From positions 1-8,830 of the forward strand of contig JAQSYB010000066.1 of assembly GCA_029256365.1 (NCBI GenBank): a DNA stretch of 8,830 nt, in the 5' to 3' direction. The notes under the pieces were generated by a model. The model searched no databases. It saw only the letters and a program-made list of their open reading frames with translations, and had not been told where the DNA came from. Source of the DNA: Clostridia bacterium. Lineage in GTDB: Bacteria > Bacillota > Clostridia > Lutisporales > Lutisporaceae. The translations under genes were made by a program, and so were the position numbers. How positions within the stretch are numbered: the stretch's first letter is position 1; the number at the start of each line of letters is the position of its first letter. This document shows positions 1 to 6,184 of this stretch, piece after piece.

Positions 1-162
1 ATTAATTGCTCCAGTATCCTTTATCCCCTGAGCAATGTACCGGTCAGAAACATAGTTGTTTGCCGGATTGCTGGCATTCCCAAAGGTTGGAGCTTCAGAT
101 AGGGCTACCAGCAGAATACTGATGAATACTATTGTCAGTGCAACGGATAATACTTTTTTCAT
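1..162 (-). CDS. MbhE/MnhB-like antiporter membrane subunit, N-terminal 54 residues (cut by window edge)
   Basis: Partial gene, reading from ATG at 162 to the left edge in one open frame of 54 codons. The protein begins MKKVLSVALTIVFISILLVA, a basic start followed by one membrane segment (about residues 4-21). A loop with TFGNASNPANNYVSDRYI follows, then GIKDTGAIN. The 'NPANN-V-D-YI--GI-DTGA-N' pattern is what I know from the subunit called MbhE in membrane-bound hydrogenases and from the MnhB-related part of Mrp antiporters. Its ATG overlaps the TGA of the preceding gene (ATGA, 159-162), so translation is probably coupled. GAGGTG lies 7 bases upstream of the start. Its place after E-F-G-DUF4040 fits. 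Whether the full gene is an MbhE-type or a plain MnhB protein cannot be decided from this end. Confidence 0.75.
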   Translation of the reverse strand, partial: MKKVLSVALTIVFISILLVALSEAPTFGNASNPANNYVSDRYIAQGIKDTGAIN

Positions 163-398
163 TTACTGACACCTCTTATTCTCTTTAAAGTCAAAACAAA
201 CAAGACCGTTGTAATGCCTGCTCCTACAGCAGCTTCCGTAATTGCCAGATCCGGTGCATTCATCAACTGCCATAGAATTGCCATCCCAAGACTATAGGCT
301 GCAAATATGATAATAGCGCCTAACAAATTCTTTGTTATAGACACTGATATGGCGCATCCCAGCAAAAATACAAGCATAATAATGCTAAATATCCCCAT
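159..398 (-). CDS. DUF4040 / MbhD-like antiporter subunit
   Basis: A 79-residue membrane protein with three hydrophobic segments (about residues 3-20, 24-42 and 53-70). The stretch NAPDLAITEAAVGAG followed by TTVLFVLTLKRIR matches the DUF4040 domain. That domain is the C-terminal part of MrpA in large Mrp antiporters and stands alone as MbhD in membrane-bound hydrogenases. Here it is a separate gene, so the cluster is the split type lacking a fused MrpA at this point. GAGG lies 9 bases before the ATG. The start overlaps the end of the upstream gene by 14 bases, and the stop overlaps the next start as ATGA, which shows a tightly coupled operon. It should form part of the ion-translocating membrane module; the conserved Asp and Glu in the PDLAITE motif are the likely charged residues in the membrane. 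Confidence 0.85.
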   Translation of the reverse strand: MGIFSIIMLVFLLGCAISVSITKNLLGAIIIFAAYSLGMAILWQLMNAPDLAITEAAVGAGITTVLFVLTLKRIRGVSK

Positions 399-720
399 GA
401 TCTTCTACCTCATTCCAATAAAATGGTTCCTGATTGTCAGCATTCTGCTGCCGTTTTAATTCAGCCTTTCCGATCAAATGTGTTGCTGTAGGATTGGTAG
501 TCCAAAGAAATACAATTACAAGAATAAGCTTTAAGCCGACAAACCCGCCACCGCTATATAATATCAAAGCGGTTATACAAAGTAAGGCTCCCAGGGTATC
601 GCATTTGGCTGCACTATGAACACGTGTCATAACATCCTTCATTCGCAAGAGACCTACCGTTCCTACAAGAAAGAAAAACAGCCCTCCCGCCATCAGCAAA
701 TAAATCAGCATCGTTTTCAT
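385..720 (-). CDS. mnhG: Na+/H+ antiporter subunit G (MnhG/MrpG; MbhC-like)
   Basis: A 111-residue protein with three hydrophobic segments (about residues 4-24, 41-57 and 62-75). The signature is GLLRMKDVMTRVHSAAKCDTLGALL, split here as GLLRMKDVMTRVHSAAK then CDTLGALL; MnhG proteins typically have 'G--RLPD---R-HA--K--TLG'. The region NPTATHLIGKAEL also matches the conserved 'NP--AH-I-RAA' end. A charged tail rich in Asp and Glu follows. A GGGGG ribosome binding site lies 9 bases before the ATG. The ATG overlaps the TGA of the F subunit (ATGA, 717-720). In Mrp and Mbh complexes this small subunit is part of the cation-translocating membrane arm. The family assignment is secure; the exact role of the complex in this organism is not. 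Confidence 0.9.
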   Translation of the reverse strand: MKTMLIYLLMAGGLFFFLVGTVGLLRMKDVMTRVHSAAKCDTLGALLCITALILYSGGGFVGLKLILVIVFLWTTNPTATHLIGKAELKRQQNADNQEPFYWNEVEDHGDI

Positions 721-983
721 ATTTTGGTACCCCCGTTTTCAATATGCTTAGAGATTACTGTGGAGGATACAAAGCTGATCAATGCATAAACCAAAACAAC
801 ATCAATAAAATAGGTTTCTTTCAATATAAACGAAATGATGCATATCAGAACTACGGTCTTTGTCCCTATGACATTAATCGCAATCAGTCTGTCAGTTGCT
901 TTGGGACCCTTTACTGCTCTGTAGCTGCATATCATAATTGTAATTGCTAGAAACACAATGGAAAAAAAGAATAATCCATGCAT
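717..983 (-). CDS. mnhF: Na+/H+ antiporter subunit F (MnhF/MrpF; MbhB-like)
   Basis: An 88-residue protein with three membrane segments (about residues 3-20, 35-53 and 58-77). The family signature is present: YRAVKGPKATDRLIAINVIGTKTV after the first helix (RAVKGP--TDR), and DVVLVYALISFVSSTVISKH in the last helix, where MnhF proteins typically show 'D-ALV-ALL-F----A'. The ribosome binding site GGGGTG overlaps the stop codon of the E subunit, only 7 bases away, and lies 8 bases before the ATG. Length (about 85-95 residues) is normal for the family. It belongs to the multi-subunit cation/proton antiporter module encoded with its neighbours. Confidence 0.9.
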   Translation of the reverse strand: MHGLFFFSIVFLAITIMICSYRAVKGPKATDRLIAINVIGTKTVVLICIISFILKETYFIDVVLVYALISFVSSTVISKHIENGGTKI

Positions 984-990
984 TATGAAA

Positions 991-1461
991 TCACCCCTCT
1001 ATTTTTAAAAGCAACTTTTCAAATTTTGAATCAACTAGATCGGGAATATTCTCCTTAACAAGACAATGAATTACCAGCTCATCATCTGTGAGCTGCAGTG
1101 TAAGAGTTCCTGGGGTGAGCGTAATGGAATTCGCCAATATTGCTCTGTGAAGACTGCTATTGAGTTGTGTTTTTATTTTGACTATGCAAGGGCTTACGTT
1201 AATCTTAGGGCTCAGAACGATCTTGGCCACACTGATATTGGCTAGAACGATTTCCTTCAATAAAAGTATGACATACAATGCGTAGAGGGGCAGCTTATGG
1301 ATTTTAAGCTCACGATTAGGAAGGAAATTTCTGTTTAGATAGTATACGGTCACAGCTACTACTATTCCAATCAAAAGTACTTCAAAATTATATTTTTCAC
1401 ACAATATAATCCAAAATAGCAGCAACAGCCCTGGCCATATTAAAGCAATACTCTTTTTCAA
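991..1461 (-). CDS. mnhE: Na+/H+ antiporter subunit E (MnhE/MrpE; MbhA-like), probable TTG start
   Basis: First gene of the antiporter cluster, 156 residues from the start I prefer. Hydrophobic helices at the N-terminus (SIALIWPGLLLLFWIIL, then EVLLIGIVVAVTVYYL) and a third near PLYALYVILLLKEIV are followed by a soluble domain. That domain contains ANSITLTPGTLTLQL, the best-known MnhE motif (NSITLTPGT). An in-frame ATG at 1476 would add five residues (MEDTL), but its upstream bases hold no Shine-Dalgarno. A clean GGAGG lies inside those five codons at 1471-1475, 8 bases ahead of TTG at 1461, giving a start MKKSIALIW typical of the family. I therefore choose TTG, though the ATG is not excluded. 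In transcription order E-F-G-DUF4040-MbhE is also the order of the first five subunits of archaeal Mbh hydrogenases. Confidence 0.85.
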   Translation of the reverse strand: MKKSIALIWPGLLLLFWIILCEKYNFEVLLIGIVVAVTVYYLNRNFLPNRELKIHKLPLYALYVILLLKEIVLANISVAKIVLSPKINVSPCIVKIKTQLNSSLHRAILANSITLTPGTLTLQLTDDELVIHCLVKENIPDLVDSKFEKLLLKIEG

Positions 1462-1520
1462 TAGGGTATCCTCCATTTTTTATTTACTATCAAAAAGGCT
1501 AGATTTCAATAACTCCTGTG

Positions 1521-1526
1521 ATTATA
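1521..1526 (-). promoter_or_regulatory. Possible -10 element for the antiporter cluster
   Basis: On the minus strand this reads TATAAT, about 60 bases upstream of the mnhE start and downstream of the lct terminator. That is where a promoter for the antiporter operon would have to be. No good -35 hexamer lies 16-18 bases further upstream (AATTTA or similar), so the call rests on the -10 and on position only. Confidence 0.35.
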
Positions 1527-1557
1527 CTTGCATCTAGCTAAAATAAATTTCCCAAAT

Positions 1558-1613
1558 AGAATAAAAGGTCCCGTCCCGATATACCGGCACTGAATGCCAA
1601 GGGGGGCGGGACC
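1558..1613 (-). terminator. Rho-independent terminator of the lctBCD operon
   Basis: An 11-base stem, GGTCCCGTCCC (1567-1577) against GGGGCGGGACC (1603-1613), has one G-T wobble. It encloses a small second hairpin GGCA-CTGAA-TGCC (1586-1598). On the minus strand it is followed by TTTTATTCT (1558-1566). It begins 26 bases after the lctD stop and is the strongest GC-rich hairpin in the window, so it should end lctD transcription before the antiporter cluster. The T-tract is moderate rather than strong. The other strand also has a T-rich flank (ATTTATTTTTAA), so it could work in both directions. Confidence 0.8.
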
Positions 1614-1638
1614 ATTTATTTTTAATTATAACATTTTC

Positions 1639-3036
1639 TTACTGGCATATTTTCCCTGGATTTAAAATATTTTTAGGATCGAAGGCCAGCTTTATATTCT
1701 TCATCAGTGCTACATATTCAGGTCCGTACTGCTCTTTCATATATGATTTCTTCGCATACCCGATGCCATGTTCACCAGAAACCAAGCCTTTTAATTCCAC
1801 CGACTTACTATACATTGCCTCAAATACTGTGCTTAGCTTCTTTTCCCATGCTTCGTCTGAAAGGTCATCCTTCAATACATATACATGCAGATTACCGTCT
1901 CCTGCGTGTCCAAAGCTCCTGATCCTCACATCAAACTGCTTTTGAAGCTCATCTGTATATTTGATAAACTCCGCAACCTTATTTCTTGGAACAACAACGT
2001 CACATTCATCCATATCGGTTGTTGTTGCTTTAACCGCTTCCAGGAACGCACCTCTTGCTGACCAAACCGCTTCTTTTCTTTCGTCTGTGTCAGTTATGAA
2101 TACATCAAGAGCGCCCTCTTCCAAACAAATATTTGCAACGGTTTCATAAGCTTTTTCTATTTCTTCTAAGCTATTGCCATCAAAGGTCAAAAGCAAGTAC
2201 GCATCAGAAGAATTGTCTGGGAATTTCTTGCCTAGGAACTCTTCAGCTGCAAGTATAACCTCTCTTTGCATAAACTCGATTGCTGTAGGCGCAGACTTTG
2301 ATTTTACTATTTTCGGAACAGTGCTGATTGCCATATCTAAATTCGGAAATGGTATTAATAGGGATACTGCTTTCTTTGGCAGCGGAATAAGCTTGAGTAT
2401 GATTTTTGTAATTACCCCAAGAGTTCCTTCAGATCCGCAAATTAAATCCTTAATGCTATAACCTGAAGAATTCTTAACCACCTTACCTCCGACATTTAGT
2501 ACTTCACCATTTGGAAGGACTATCTCAAGGCCTCTTATATAATCCCTTGTTACACCATACTTAACAGCTCTCATTCCACCTGCATTTGTATTGATGTTGC
2601 CTGCGATAGTTGCTGACTTCTCACCTGGATCCGGCGGATAGAATAAATCATAAGGTTCAACAAACTTACTGATTTCCATTAAGAGTACGCCAGGCTCAAG
2701 TGTTAATGTCAGATTCTCTTCATCAATTTCTAGAATCTTATTCATTTTGGACATATTCATCATGATTCCGCCGAAGACTGCTACTGATCCACCAACTAGT
2801 CCTGTACCTGATCCTCTTGCTACGACGGGAATCAAATTATCACTTGCATATTTCATGATCTTTGATACTTCTTCTGTTGTATTTACGTCAACCAGAACAT
2901 CTGGAATCCTGCTTATTCCACCCATTTCATCATGGCTGAAATCCTCATTTATCTCTTCACCAGTATATACTCTGTCATTTCCCAGTAAAGATATTAGAAA
3001 CTCTATGTCTTTCGCATCTAGCTTTTTATATTCCAT
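1639..3036 (-). CDS. lctD: FAD-linked lactate dehydrogenase subunit of electron-bifurcating LDH (LctD)
   Basis: A 465-residue FAD-linked oxidase of the GlcD/D-lactate dehydrogenase family. The PCMH-type FAD domain holds PVVARGSGTGLVGG (about 70-83), PPDPGEKSATIAGNINTNAGG (split at about 134-154) and CGSEGTLGVIT (200-210). The C-terminal FAD-oxidase domain holds RSFGHAGDGNLHVYV (373-387), SGEHGIG (420-426) and the closing LNPGKI. I chose ATG at 3036 over the in-frame ATG at 3057 because GGAGGG lies 6 bases before it and the upstream ATG has no ribosome site. The gene follows etfB and etfA, 31 bases behind etfA. In Acetobacterium woodii this trio forms a soluble complex that oxidises lactate to pyruvate with NAD+, pulled by oxidation of reduced ferredoxin. 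Glycolate or another 2-hydroxyacid could be the substrate, since the family is hard to tell apart by motif; the bifurcating Etf pair and the FadR-type regulator favour lactate. Confidence 0.87.
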   Translation of the reverse strand: MEYKKLDAKDIEFLISLLGNDRVYTGEEINEDFSHDEMGGISRIPDVLVDVNTTEEVSKIMKYASDNLIPVVARGSGTGLVGGSVAVFGGIMMNMSKMNKILEIDEENLTLTLEPGVLLMEISKFVEPYDLFYPPDPGEKSATIAGNINTNAGGMRAVKYGVTRDYIRGLEIVLPNGEVLNVGGKVVKNSSGYSIKDLICGSEGTLGVITKIILKLIPLPKKAVSLLIPFPNLDMAISTVPKIVKSKSAPTAIEFMQREVILAAEEFLGKKFPDNSSDAYLLLTFDGNSLEEIEKAYETVANICLEEGALDVFITDTDERKEAVWSARGAFLEAVKATTTDMDECDVVVPRNKVAEFIKYTDELQKQFDVRIRSFGHAGDGNLHVYVLKDDLSDEAWEKKLSTVFEAMYSKSVELKGLVSGEHGIGYAKKSYMKEQYGPEYVALMKNIKLAFDPKNILNPGKICQ

Positions 3037-3067
3037 ACAAAACCCTCCAAGATTCATATTGTAAAAG

Positions 3068-4276
3068 TTACATTATGCACGCTTCAGCTCCAAAGCTTTT
3101 AATATCTTCAATTAATTTAGGAACTATTTCATAAATATCTCCTACCATTCCATAATGAGCGATATTAAATATGGATGCATGTGGATCAGTATTTATCGCA
3201 AATATTTGCTCTGAACCGTTCATTCCTGCAGTAAACTGAACCGCACCTGAAATGCCCAGTGTTATGATAAGCTTTGGCTTAACTGTTCTTCCAGATAATC
3301 CAATTTGTTGTTTTGCACCGATAAAGCCCGATTCAATCAGTGGTCTAGTCCCCGCAATGCGAGCTCCCAATAAACCAGCCAATTCTTTTACCATTTCCAT
3401 ATCTTTTTCTGTTTTTAAAGCTCTTCCAACTGCTATGATTACTTCTGCATCAGAAATACTTTCCTCTGCCTCTTTCTTTGTTACCTTTAACACCTCTATC
3501 TTAGATGTTAGTTTTGATTTATCTATTTCACATATTGTGATTTTACCACTTTGATTACAGCTCTTTTCTGGCGCATTCATTACCTTATATCTTACCGTTG
3601 CCATTTGTGGTCTTGTATTTGGGCAAATGATCTGAGCCATGATATTACCGCCAAATGCTGGTCTTATCTGAACAAGATCTGTATTTTCCTTCATTTCAAG
3701 CTTTGTACAGTCAGCTGTCAAACCAGTTTTAAATCTTGTTGCAACTCTTGGTGCCAGTGATCTTCCAATTGTTGTGGCACCCACAAGCAGGGAGGATGGT
3801 TTTACCTTGGCAACAAAATCTTCAAAAGCAGCTGTATAAGGTTCTACCCTAAAATCCTTTAGTTCCTCATTGTCATAAACAAATACTTCATCTACACCAT
3901 AATAAAGCAGCTCTTCTGCCTTATGTGTAATATTATGACCTATAAAAACGCAATATACAGGAAAACCAACGACTGCAGCAAGCTCCTTCGCTTTTCCAAT
4001 TAACTCCATGGTTACTGGATGTATCTCACCTTCTAGATGGTCAACATATACCCCGATGCCCTTCCATAAGCTTTTATCAATTGCGGCAACCTCTTCCTCT
4101 ACAAACTCCATCACACCGCTTGGTCCGTTCTTTACACAAAGCATACACATCTTACAACCGGAATTTACTTCAATTTTACCGTTCTTGTTTTCTATGGCAT
4201 GAAAAGGACAAACTTTTATTAGCTCTTCAATTATTGATTCATTGACTTTCTCTTGGTTACAAATTAGCTTACTCAT
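3068..4276 (-). CDS. lctC: Electron transfer flavoprotein alpha subunit with N-terminal one-cluster ferredoxin domain (LctC)
   Basis: A 402-residue protein in three parts. (a) An N-terminal ferredoxin-like domain (about 1-65) with C23-P and then C41-xx-C44-xx-C47-xxx-GP. The usual first CxxCxxC is absent and the last CP has become GP, leaving exactly four cysteines in the right order for a single [4Fe-4S] cluster. (b) The EtfA/B N-terminal Rossmann-like domain (about 70-250) with GATTIGRSLAPRVATR and TGLTADCT. (c) The C-terminal EtfA FAD domain (about 275-395) with GRALKTEKD, GISGAVQFTAGM (341-352) and NTDPHASIF (362-370). The ferredoxin extension is known from EtfA of bifurcating lactate dehydrogenases and related complexes, where it is the likely ferredoxin contact. 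The ribosome site is poor: AAAGG lies 11 bases from the ATG and sits within a possible hairpin (see 4286-4319). The 161-base gap to etfB is unusually long for an Etf pair. Confidence 0.92.
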   Translation of the reverse strand: MSKLICNQEKVNESIIEELIKVCPFHAIENKNGKIEVNSGCKMCMLCVKNGPSGVMEFVEEEVAAIDKSLWKGIGVYVDHLEGEIHPVTMELIGKAKELAAVVGFPVYCVFIGHNITHKAEELLYYGVDEVFVYDNEELKDFRVEPYTAAFEDFVAKVKPSSLLVGATTIGRSLAPRVATRFKTGLTADCTKLEMKENTDLVQIRPAFGGNIMAQIICPNTRPQMATVRYKVMNAPEKSCNQSGKITICEIDKSKLTSKIEVLKVTKKEAEESISDAEVIIAVGRALKTEKDMEMVKELAGLLGARIAGTRPLIESGFIGAKQQIGLSGRTVKPKLIITLGISGAVQFTAGMNGSEQIFAINTDPHASIFNIAHYGMVGDIYEIVPKLIEDIKSFGAEACIM

Positions 4277-4285
4277 TAGAATACC

Positions 4286-4319
4286 AACCTTTCCTTATAA
4301 CAAGATTTATTGAAAGGTT
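4286..4319 (-). promoter_or_regulatory. Possible hairpin hiding the etfA ribosome binding site
   Basis: On the transcript, AACCUUUC (4319-4312) is perfectly complementary to GAAAGGUU (4293-4286), 8 bp around an 18-base A/U-rich loop. The second arm contains the only Shine-Dalgarno-like bases (AAAGG) upstream of the etfA ATG. Five bases of the first arm also belong to the neighbouring hairpin at 4315-4339, so the two structures exclude each other. Complementarity is seen directly; a regulatory role is inferred. Confidence 0.45.
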
Positions 4320-4339
4320 TTGCACTTGCTGCAAAACCT
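4315..4339 (-). repeat. Perfect 9-bp hairpin in the etfB-etfA spacer
   Basis: AGGTTTTGC (4315-4323) and GCAAAACCT (4331-4339) form a perfect inverted repeat with a 7-base loop. No U-run follows on the minus strand (UUCAAUAAAUC), so it does not look like a terminator. It overlaps the first arm of the hairpin at 4286-4319 and, if formed, would leave the etfA ribosome site free. Confidence 0.6.
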
Positions 4340-4353
4340 ACAAAAGGCGTTTC

Positions 4354-4440
4354 AACGAGGCAGGGGGATATATACCCTCCTCATATTGCTTAAATCGGAA
4401 CCCGCCACTTATAGAAGTGGGGGACATGTTTTGCCTCGTT
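4354..4440 (-). other. Structured intercistronic element closed by a 9-bp stem, overlapping the etfB stop
   Basis: AACGAGGCA (4354-4362) and TGCCTCGTT (4432-4440) are perfect 9-base inverted repeats 87 bases apart end to end. The outer one runs into the TAA stop of etfB (4439-4441). Inside is a strong hairpin at 4401-4423, CCC(G)CCACTT-ATAG-AAGTGGGGG, 9 bp with one bulged G. A second, weaker pairing, GAGG (4357-4360) with CCTC (4379-4382), competes with the outer stem. The unit could be a structured RNA that sets the ratio or stability of the etfB and etfA parts of the message. It could also be a small mobile-element relic: hairpins of the form CCCCCACTT...AAGTGG remind me of ends of IS200/IS605-type elements, but I see no transposase remains. 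The repeats are certain; the function is unknown. Confidence 0.55.
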
Positions 4441-5227
4441 ATATGAACTTTAATGTCTTCAATTTTGAAGCCATTTTATGACCAAGTTGTTCACCGGTTC
4501 CTGTCCATGTTTCCCTGTCACTATTGGCATCAGGTGGAAATATTCTTTCAACTTGAGTTGGTGAACCGTTGAGCCCGTAATTCTTTTCATTTTTGTCATC
4601 GAAATCTTTTAATGTAATCATTTTTACTTCTCTATCTTTGGTAATTAATTTTTTTCTATAGGACGGAAGTCTTGGCTGAAATATTCCCTTTTCTACAGTT
4701 AATAGACATGGGAATTGTACTTCAACGATTTCTACCGTACTTGCCATATCCATTTCTACTACAATGGACTTTTCTTTCATCTCTATGATACTCAAAACAT
4801 TTGCTATATGGGGTATGTTTAGATTCTCAGCCATTGCTGGTCCAACTTGAGCAGTATCTCCATCAGTAGTTTGCTTGCCACATAAAATCAAATCAAAACT
4901 ACCAAGTTTTCTTACTCCTTGAGAAATGGTATAAGAGGTTGCAAGTACGTCAGCACCTGCAAATTTTCTATCTGTTATCAAAGCACCTTCGTCTGCGCCC
5001 ATCATATAAGCTTCACGTATAACCTCTGCTGCTTGTGGTGGTCCCATGCTGATTACTTTGATTGTTCCACCATGCTTTTCCTTAAGTCTCAGCGCAGTCT
5101 CTAATGCATATAAGTCATAAGGATTCATTTTCGAGTCTACTCCATCTCTTTTTAAAACACCAGTTACAGGGTCTACTTCTACCTTTGTCGTCCCTGGAAC
5201 CTGCTTTACGCAAACAAGAATTTCCAT
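4439..5227 (-). CDS. lctB: Electron transfer flavoprotein beta subunit, bifurcating type (LctB)
   Basis: A 262-residue EtfB, normal length for the family. Visible motifs are the start MEILVCVKQVPGTTKVEVDP; NPYDLYALETALRLKE (35-50); SMGPPQAAEVIREAYMMGAD (60-79); and CGKQTTDGDTAQVGP (116-130), the region that in bifurcating Etfs holds the FAD of the electron-splitting site. An upstream in-frame ATG at 5281 would add 18 residues that look nothing like an Etf. AGGAGG lies 7 bases before the ATG at 5227, so that start is firm. It pairs with the EtfA encoded downstream and receives or donates electrons at NAD(H). It is the first gene of the lct operon, about 104 bases downstream of the predicted transcription start and under a FadR-type operator. 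Confidence 0.92.
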   Translation of the reverse strand: MEILVCVKQVPGTTKVEVDPVTGVLKRDGVDSKMNPYDLYALETALRLKEKHGGTIKVISMGPPQAAEVIREAYMMGADEGALITDRKFAGADVLATSYTISQGVRKLGSFDLILCGKQTTDGDTAQVGPAMAENLNIPHIANVLSIIEMKEKSIVVEMDMASTVEIVEVQFPCLLTVEKGIFQPRLPSYRKKLITKDREVKMITLKDFDDKNEKNYGLNGSPTQVERIFPPDANSDRETWTGTGEQLGHKMASKLKTLKFI

Positions 5228-5310
5228 CTGTTTTCCTCCTAAATTCACTTTTACTATACATATCCCGATACAACATTTCATTTTCTTGATTTACTCAACG
5301 GGTGGTCGTA

Positions 5311-5321
5311 TGGTCAGACCA
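5311..5321. promoter_or_regulatory. FadR/GntR-family operator of the lct operon
   Basis: TGGTC-A-GACCA is a perfect 11-base palindrome. It fits the TNGTNNNACNA pattern known for FadR-subfamily regulators, including lactate and pyruvate regulators such as LldR and PdhR. It lies roughly +10 to +20 relative to the predicted start of the lctBCD transcript, a position suited to repression. A further TGGTC half-site lies at 5303-5307. The regulator gene next door is the obvious candidate to bind here. Confidence 0.8.
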
Positions 5322-5337
5322 GTTATTGATTAAATAA

Positions 5338-5366
5338 ATATTATCATTAAATTCTTAATATTTCAA
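5338..5366 (-). promoter_or_regulatory. Sigma-A type promoter of lctBCD
   Basis: On the minus strand, TTGAAA (5366-5361), a 17-base spacer and TAATAT (5343-5338) give a good vegetative promoter. Transcription would start near 5331, just before the operator palindrome. It lies between the terminator of the regulator gene and etfB, so the structural genes are expressed separately from the regulator. Confidence 0.7.
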
Positions 5367-5398
5367 CAATTGATATATATTTCACGAAACAAATTCAT

Positions 5399-5435
5399 AA
5401 AAAAAAATGAAAGTGATAGAACTCATCACCTTCAT
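5399..5435 (-). terminator. Rho-independent terminator of the regulator gene
   Basis: ATGAAAGTGAT (5407-5417) pairs with ATCACCTTCAT (5425-5435) with one mismatch. On the minus strand it is followed by a run of nine T (5407-5399). It begins 16 bases after the regulator stop. The opposite strand also has a T-run, so it may be bidirectional. Confidence 0.85.
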
Positions 5436-5451
5436 CTTTTTTTATGAATAT

Positions 5452-6150
5452 TTACATTTTGCCTTCCATGTATGCATATGCAAAGTCTAAATGTTCCCGC
5501 ATGGCTTTACGACCCTCTGAGGAACTATGCTTTTCAATGGCCAAAAACATATTTTTATGCTGTTGGATAAGAACCTCTTTATTTTCTTGTTCCGTAAGGA
5601 TAATGGTTCTGATATCTTTAATATAATCTTCTACAAGAACCGAAACAGTTCTTAATATATTATAAATTAGTATATTACCTGAGCATTCTGCTATTTTATA
5701 GTGAAATTGCTTGTCAATTTCAGCGTTATAGACCTCATCTTTGTCATCATTGAAGCTATCCAGCAATTCCTTCAACGCTCTAAGCTGCACATCATTTATT
5801 CTCTTTGCTGCAAGTCCAATTGCCTCTACTTCAATAATTTTTCTAAGCTCCCAAATCTCTTTTGGATGACTACCCTCTAGCCTGTACATGATTGATAAAG
5901 GCTCTAGCAGATTGTCCTCAAAATTGGTTTTGATATAATTGCCTTCACCTTGCTTGCACTCAATCAAACCGATTACTTCTAAAGCCCTCAGTGCTTCTCT
6001 AATAGATGCTCTACTCACTTGCAGCTGCTCCACTAGACTTCTCTCAGATGGAAGCTTATCTCCTTTTTTGAGTGTTCCCTCCGCTATCATATCCTTAATC
6101 TGATCTATTACTTGCTCATAAACCTTCGTATTTTTTATTGGATTAAACAT
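5452..6150 (-). CDS. GntR/FadR-family transcriptional regulator, probable lactate-responsive repressor of lctBCD
   Basis: A 232-residue regulator. The N-terminal winged helix (about 8-75) has the GntR hallmarks GDKLPSERSLVEQLQVSRAS and IREALRALEVIGLIE, ending in the wing GEGNYI. The C-terminal FCD domain (about 95-225) keeps a likely metal/ligand site: D146 and H150 in EIDKQFHYKIAECSGN, H198 in QQHKNMF and H220 in REHL. I chose ATG at 6150 because AGGAGG lies 5 bases before it; the longer frame from 6213 has no such site and adds 21 unlikely residues. It sits directly upstream of lctBCD, as the lctA regulator does in Acetobacterium, and a matching palindromic operator lies at 5311-5321. I infer lactate as the effector; related FadR-type proteins sense other small acids. 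Confidence 0.88.
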   Translation of the reverse strand: MFNPIKNTKVYEQVIDQIKDMIAEGTLKKGDKLPSERSLVEQLQVSRASIREALRALEVIGLIECKQGEGNYIKTNFEDNLLEPLSIMYRLEGSHPKEIWELRKIIEVEAIGLAAKRINDVQLRALKELLDSFNDDKDEVYNAEIDKQFHYKIAECSGNILIYNILRTVSVLVEDYIKDIRTIILTEQENKEVLIQQHKNMFLAIEKHSSSEGRKAMREHLDFAYAYMEGKM

Positions 6151-6184
6151 TATTTCCTCCTGAATACCCAAAAAAGTTATCATA

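Noticed and set aside
1567..1613. GC-rich nested hairpin as a riboswitch (for example fluoride type) for the antiporter genes
   Set aside because: I cannot match it to a riboswitch consensus. It lies directly after the lctD stop, and a terminator explains it.
1639..3036. Glycolate oxidase subunit GlcD instead of lactate dehydrogenase
   Set aside because: The motifs do not separate the two, but the adjoining bifurcating EtfA/EtfB and the FadR-type regulator match the Acetobacterium lct operon.
2747..3064. Plus-strand open frames inside lctD, etfA and the SLH gene
   Set aside because: They lie opposite strongly conserved coding sequence, lack convincing ribosome sites and have no recognisable domains; they are antisense shadows.
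4328..4339. 12-base repeat GCTGCAAAACCT shared with 7792-7803
   Set aside because: The second copy straddles the fdhD end without the inverted partner; a 12-mer match between A/T-rich spacers is most likely chance.
4315..4339. Spacer hairpin as an internal transcription terminator between etfB and etfA
   Set aside because: No U-run follows on the minus strand, and stopping here would cut off etfA and lctD.
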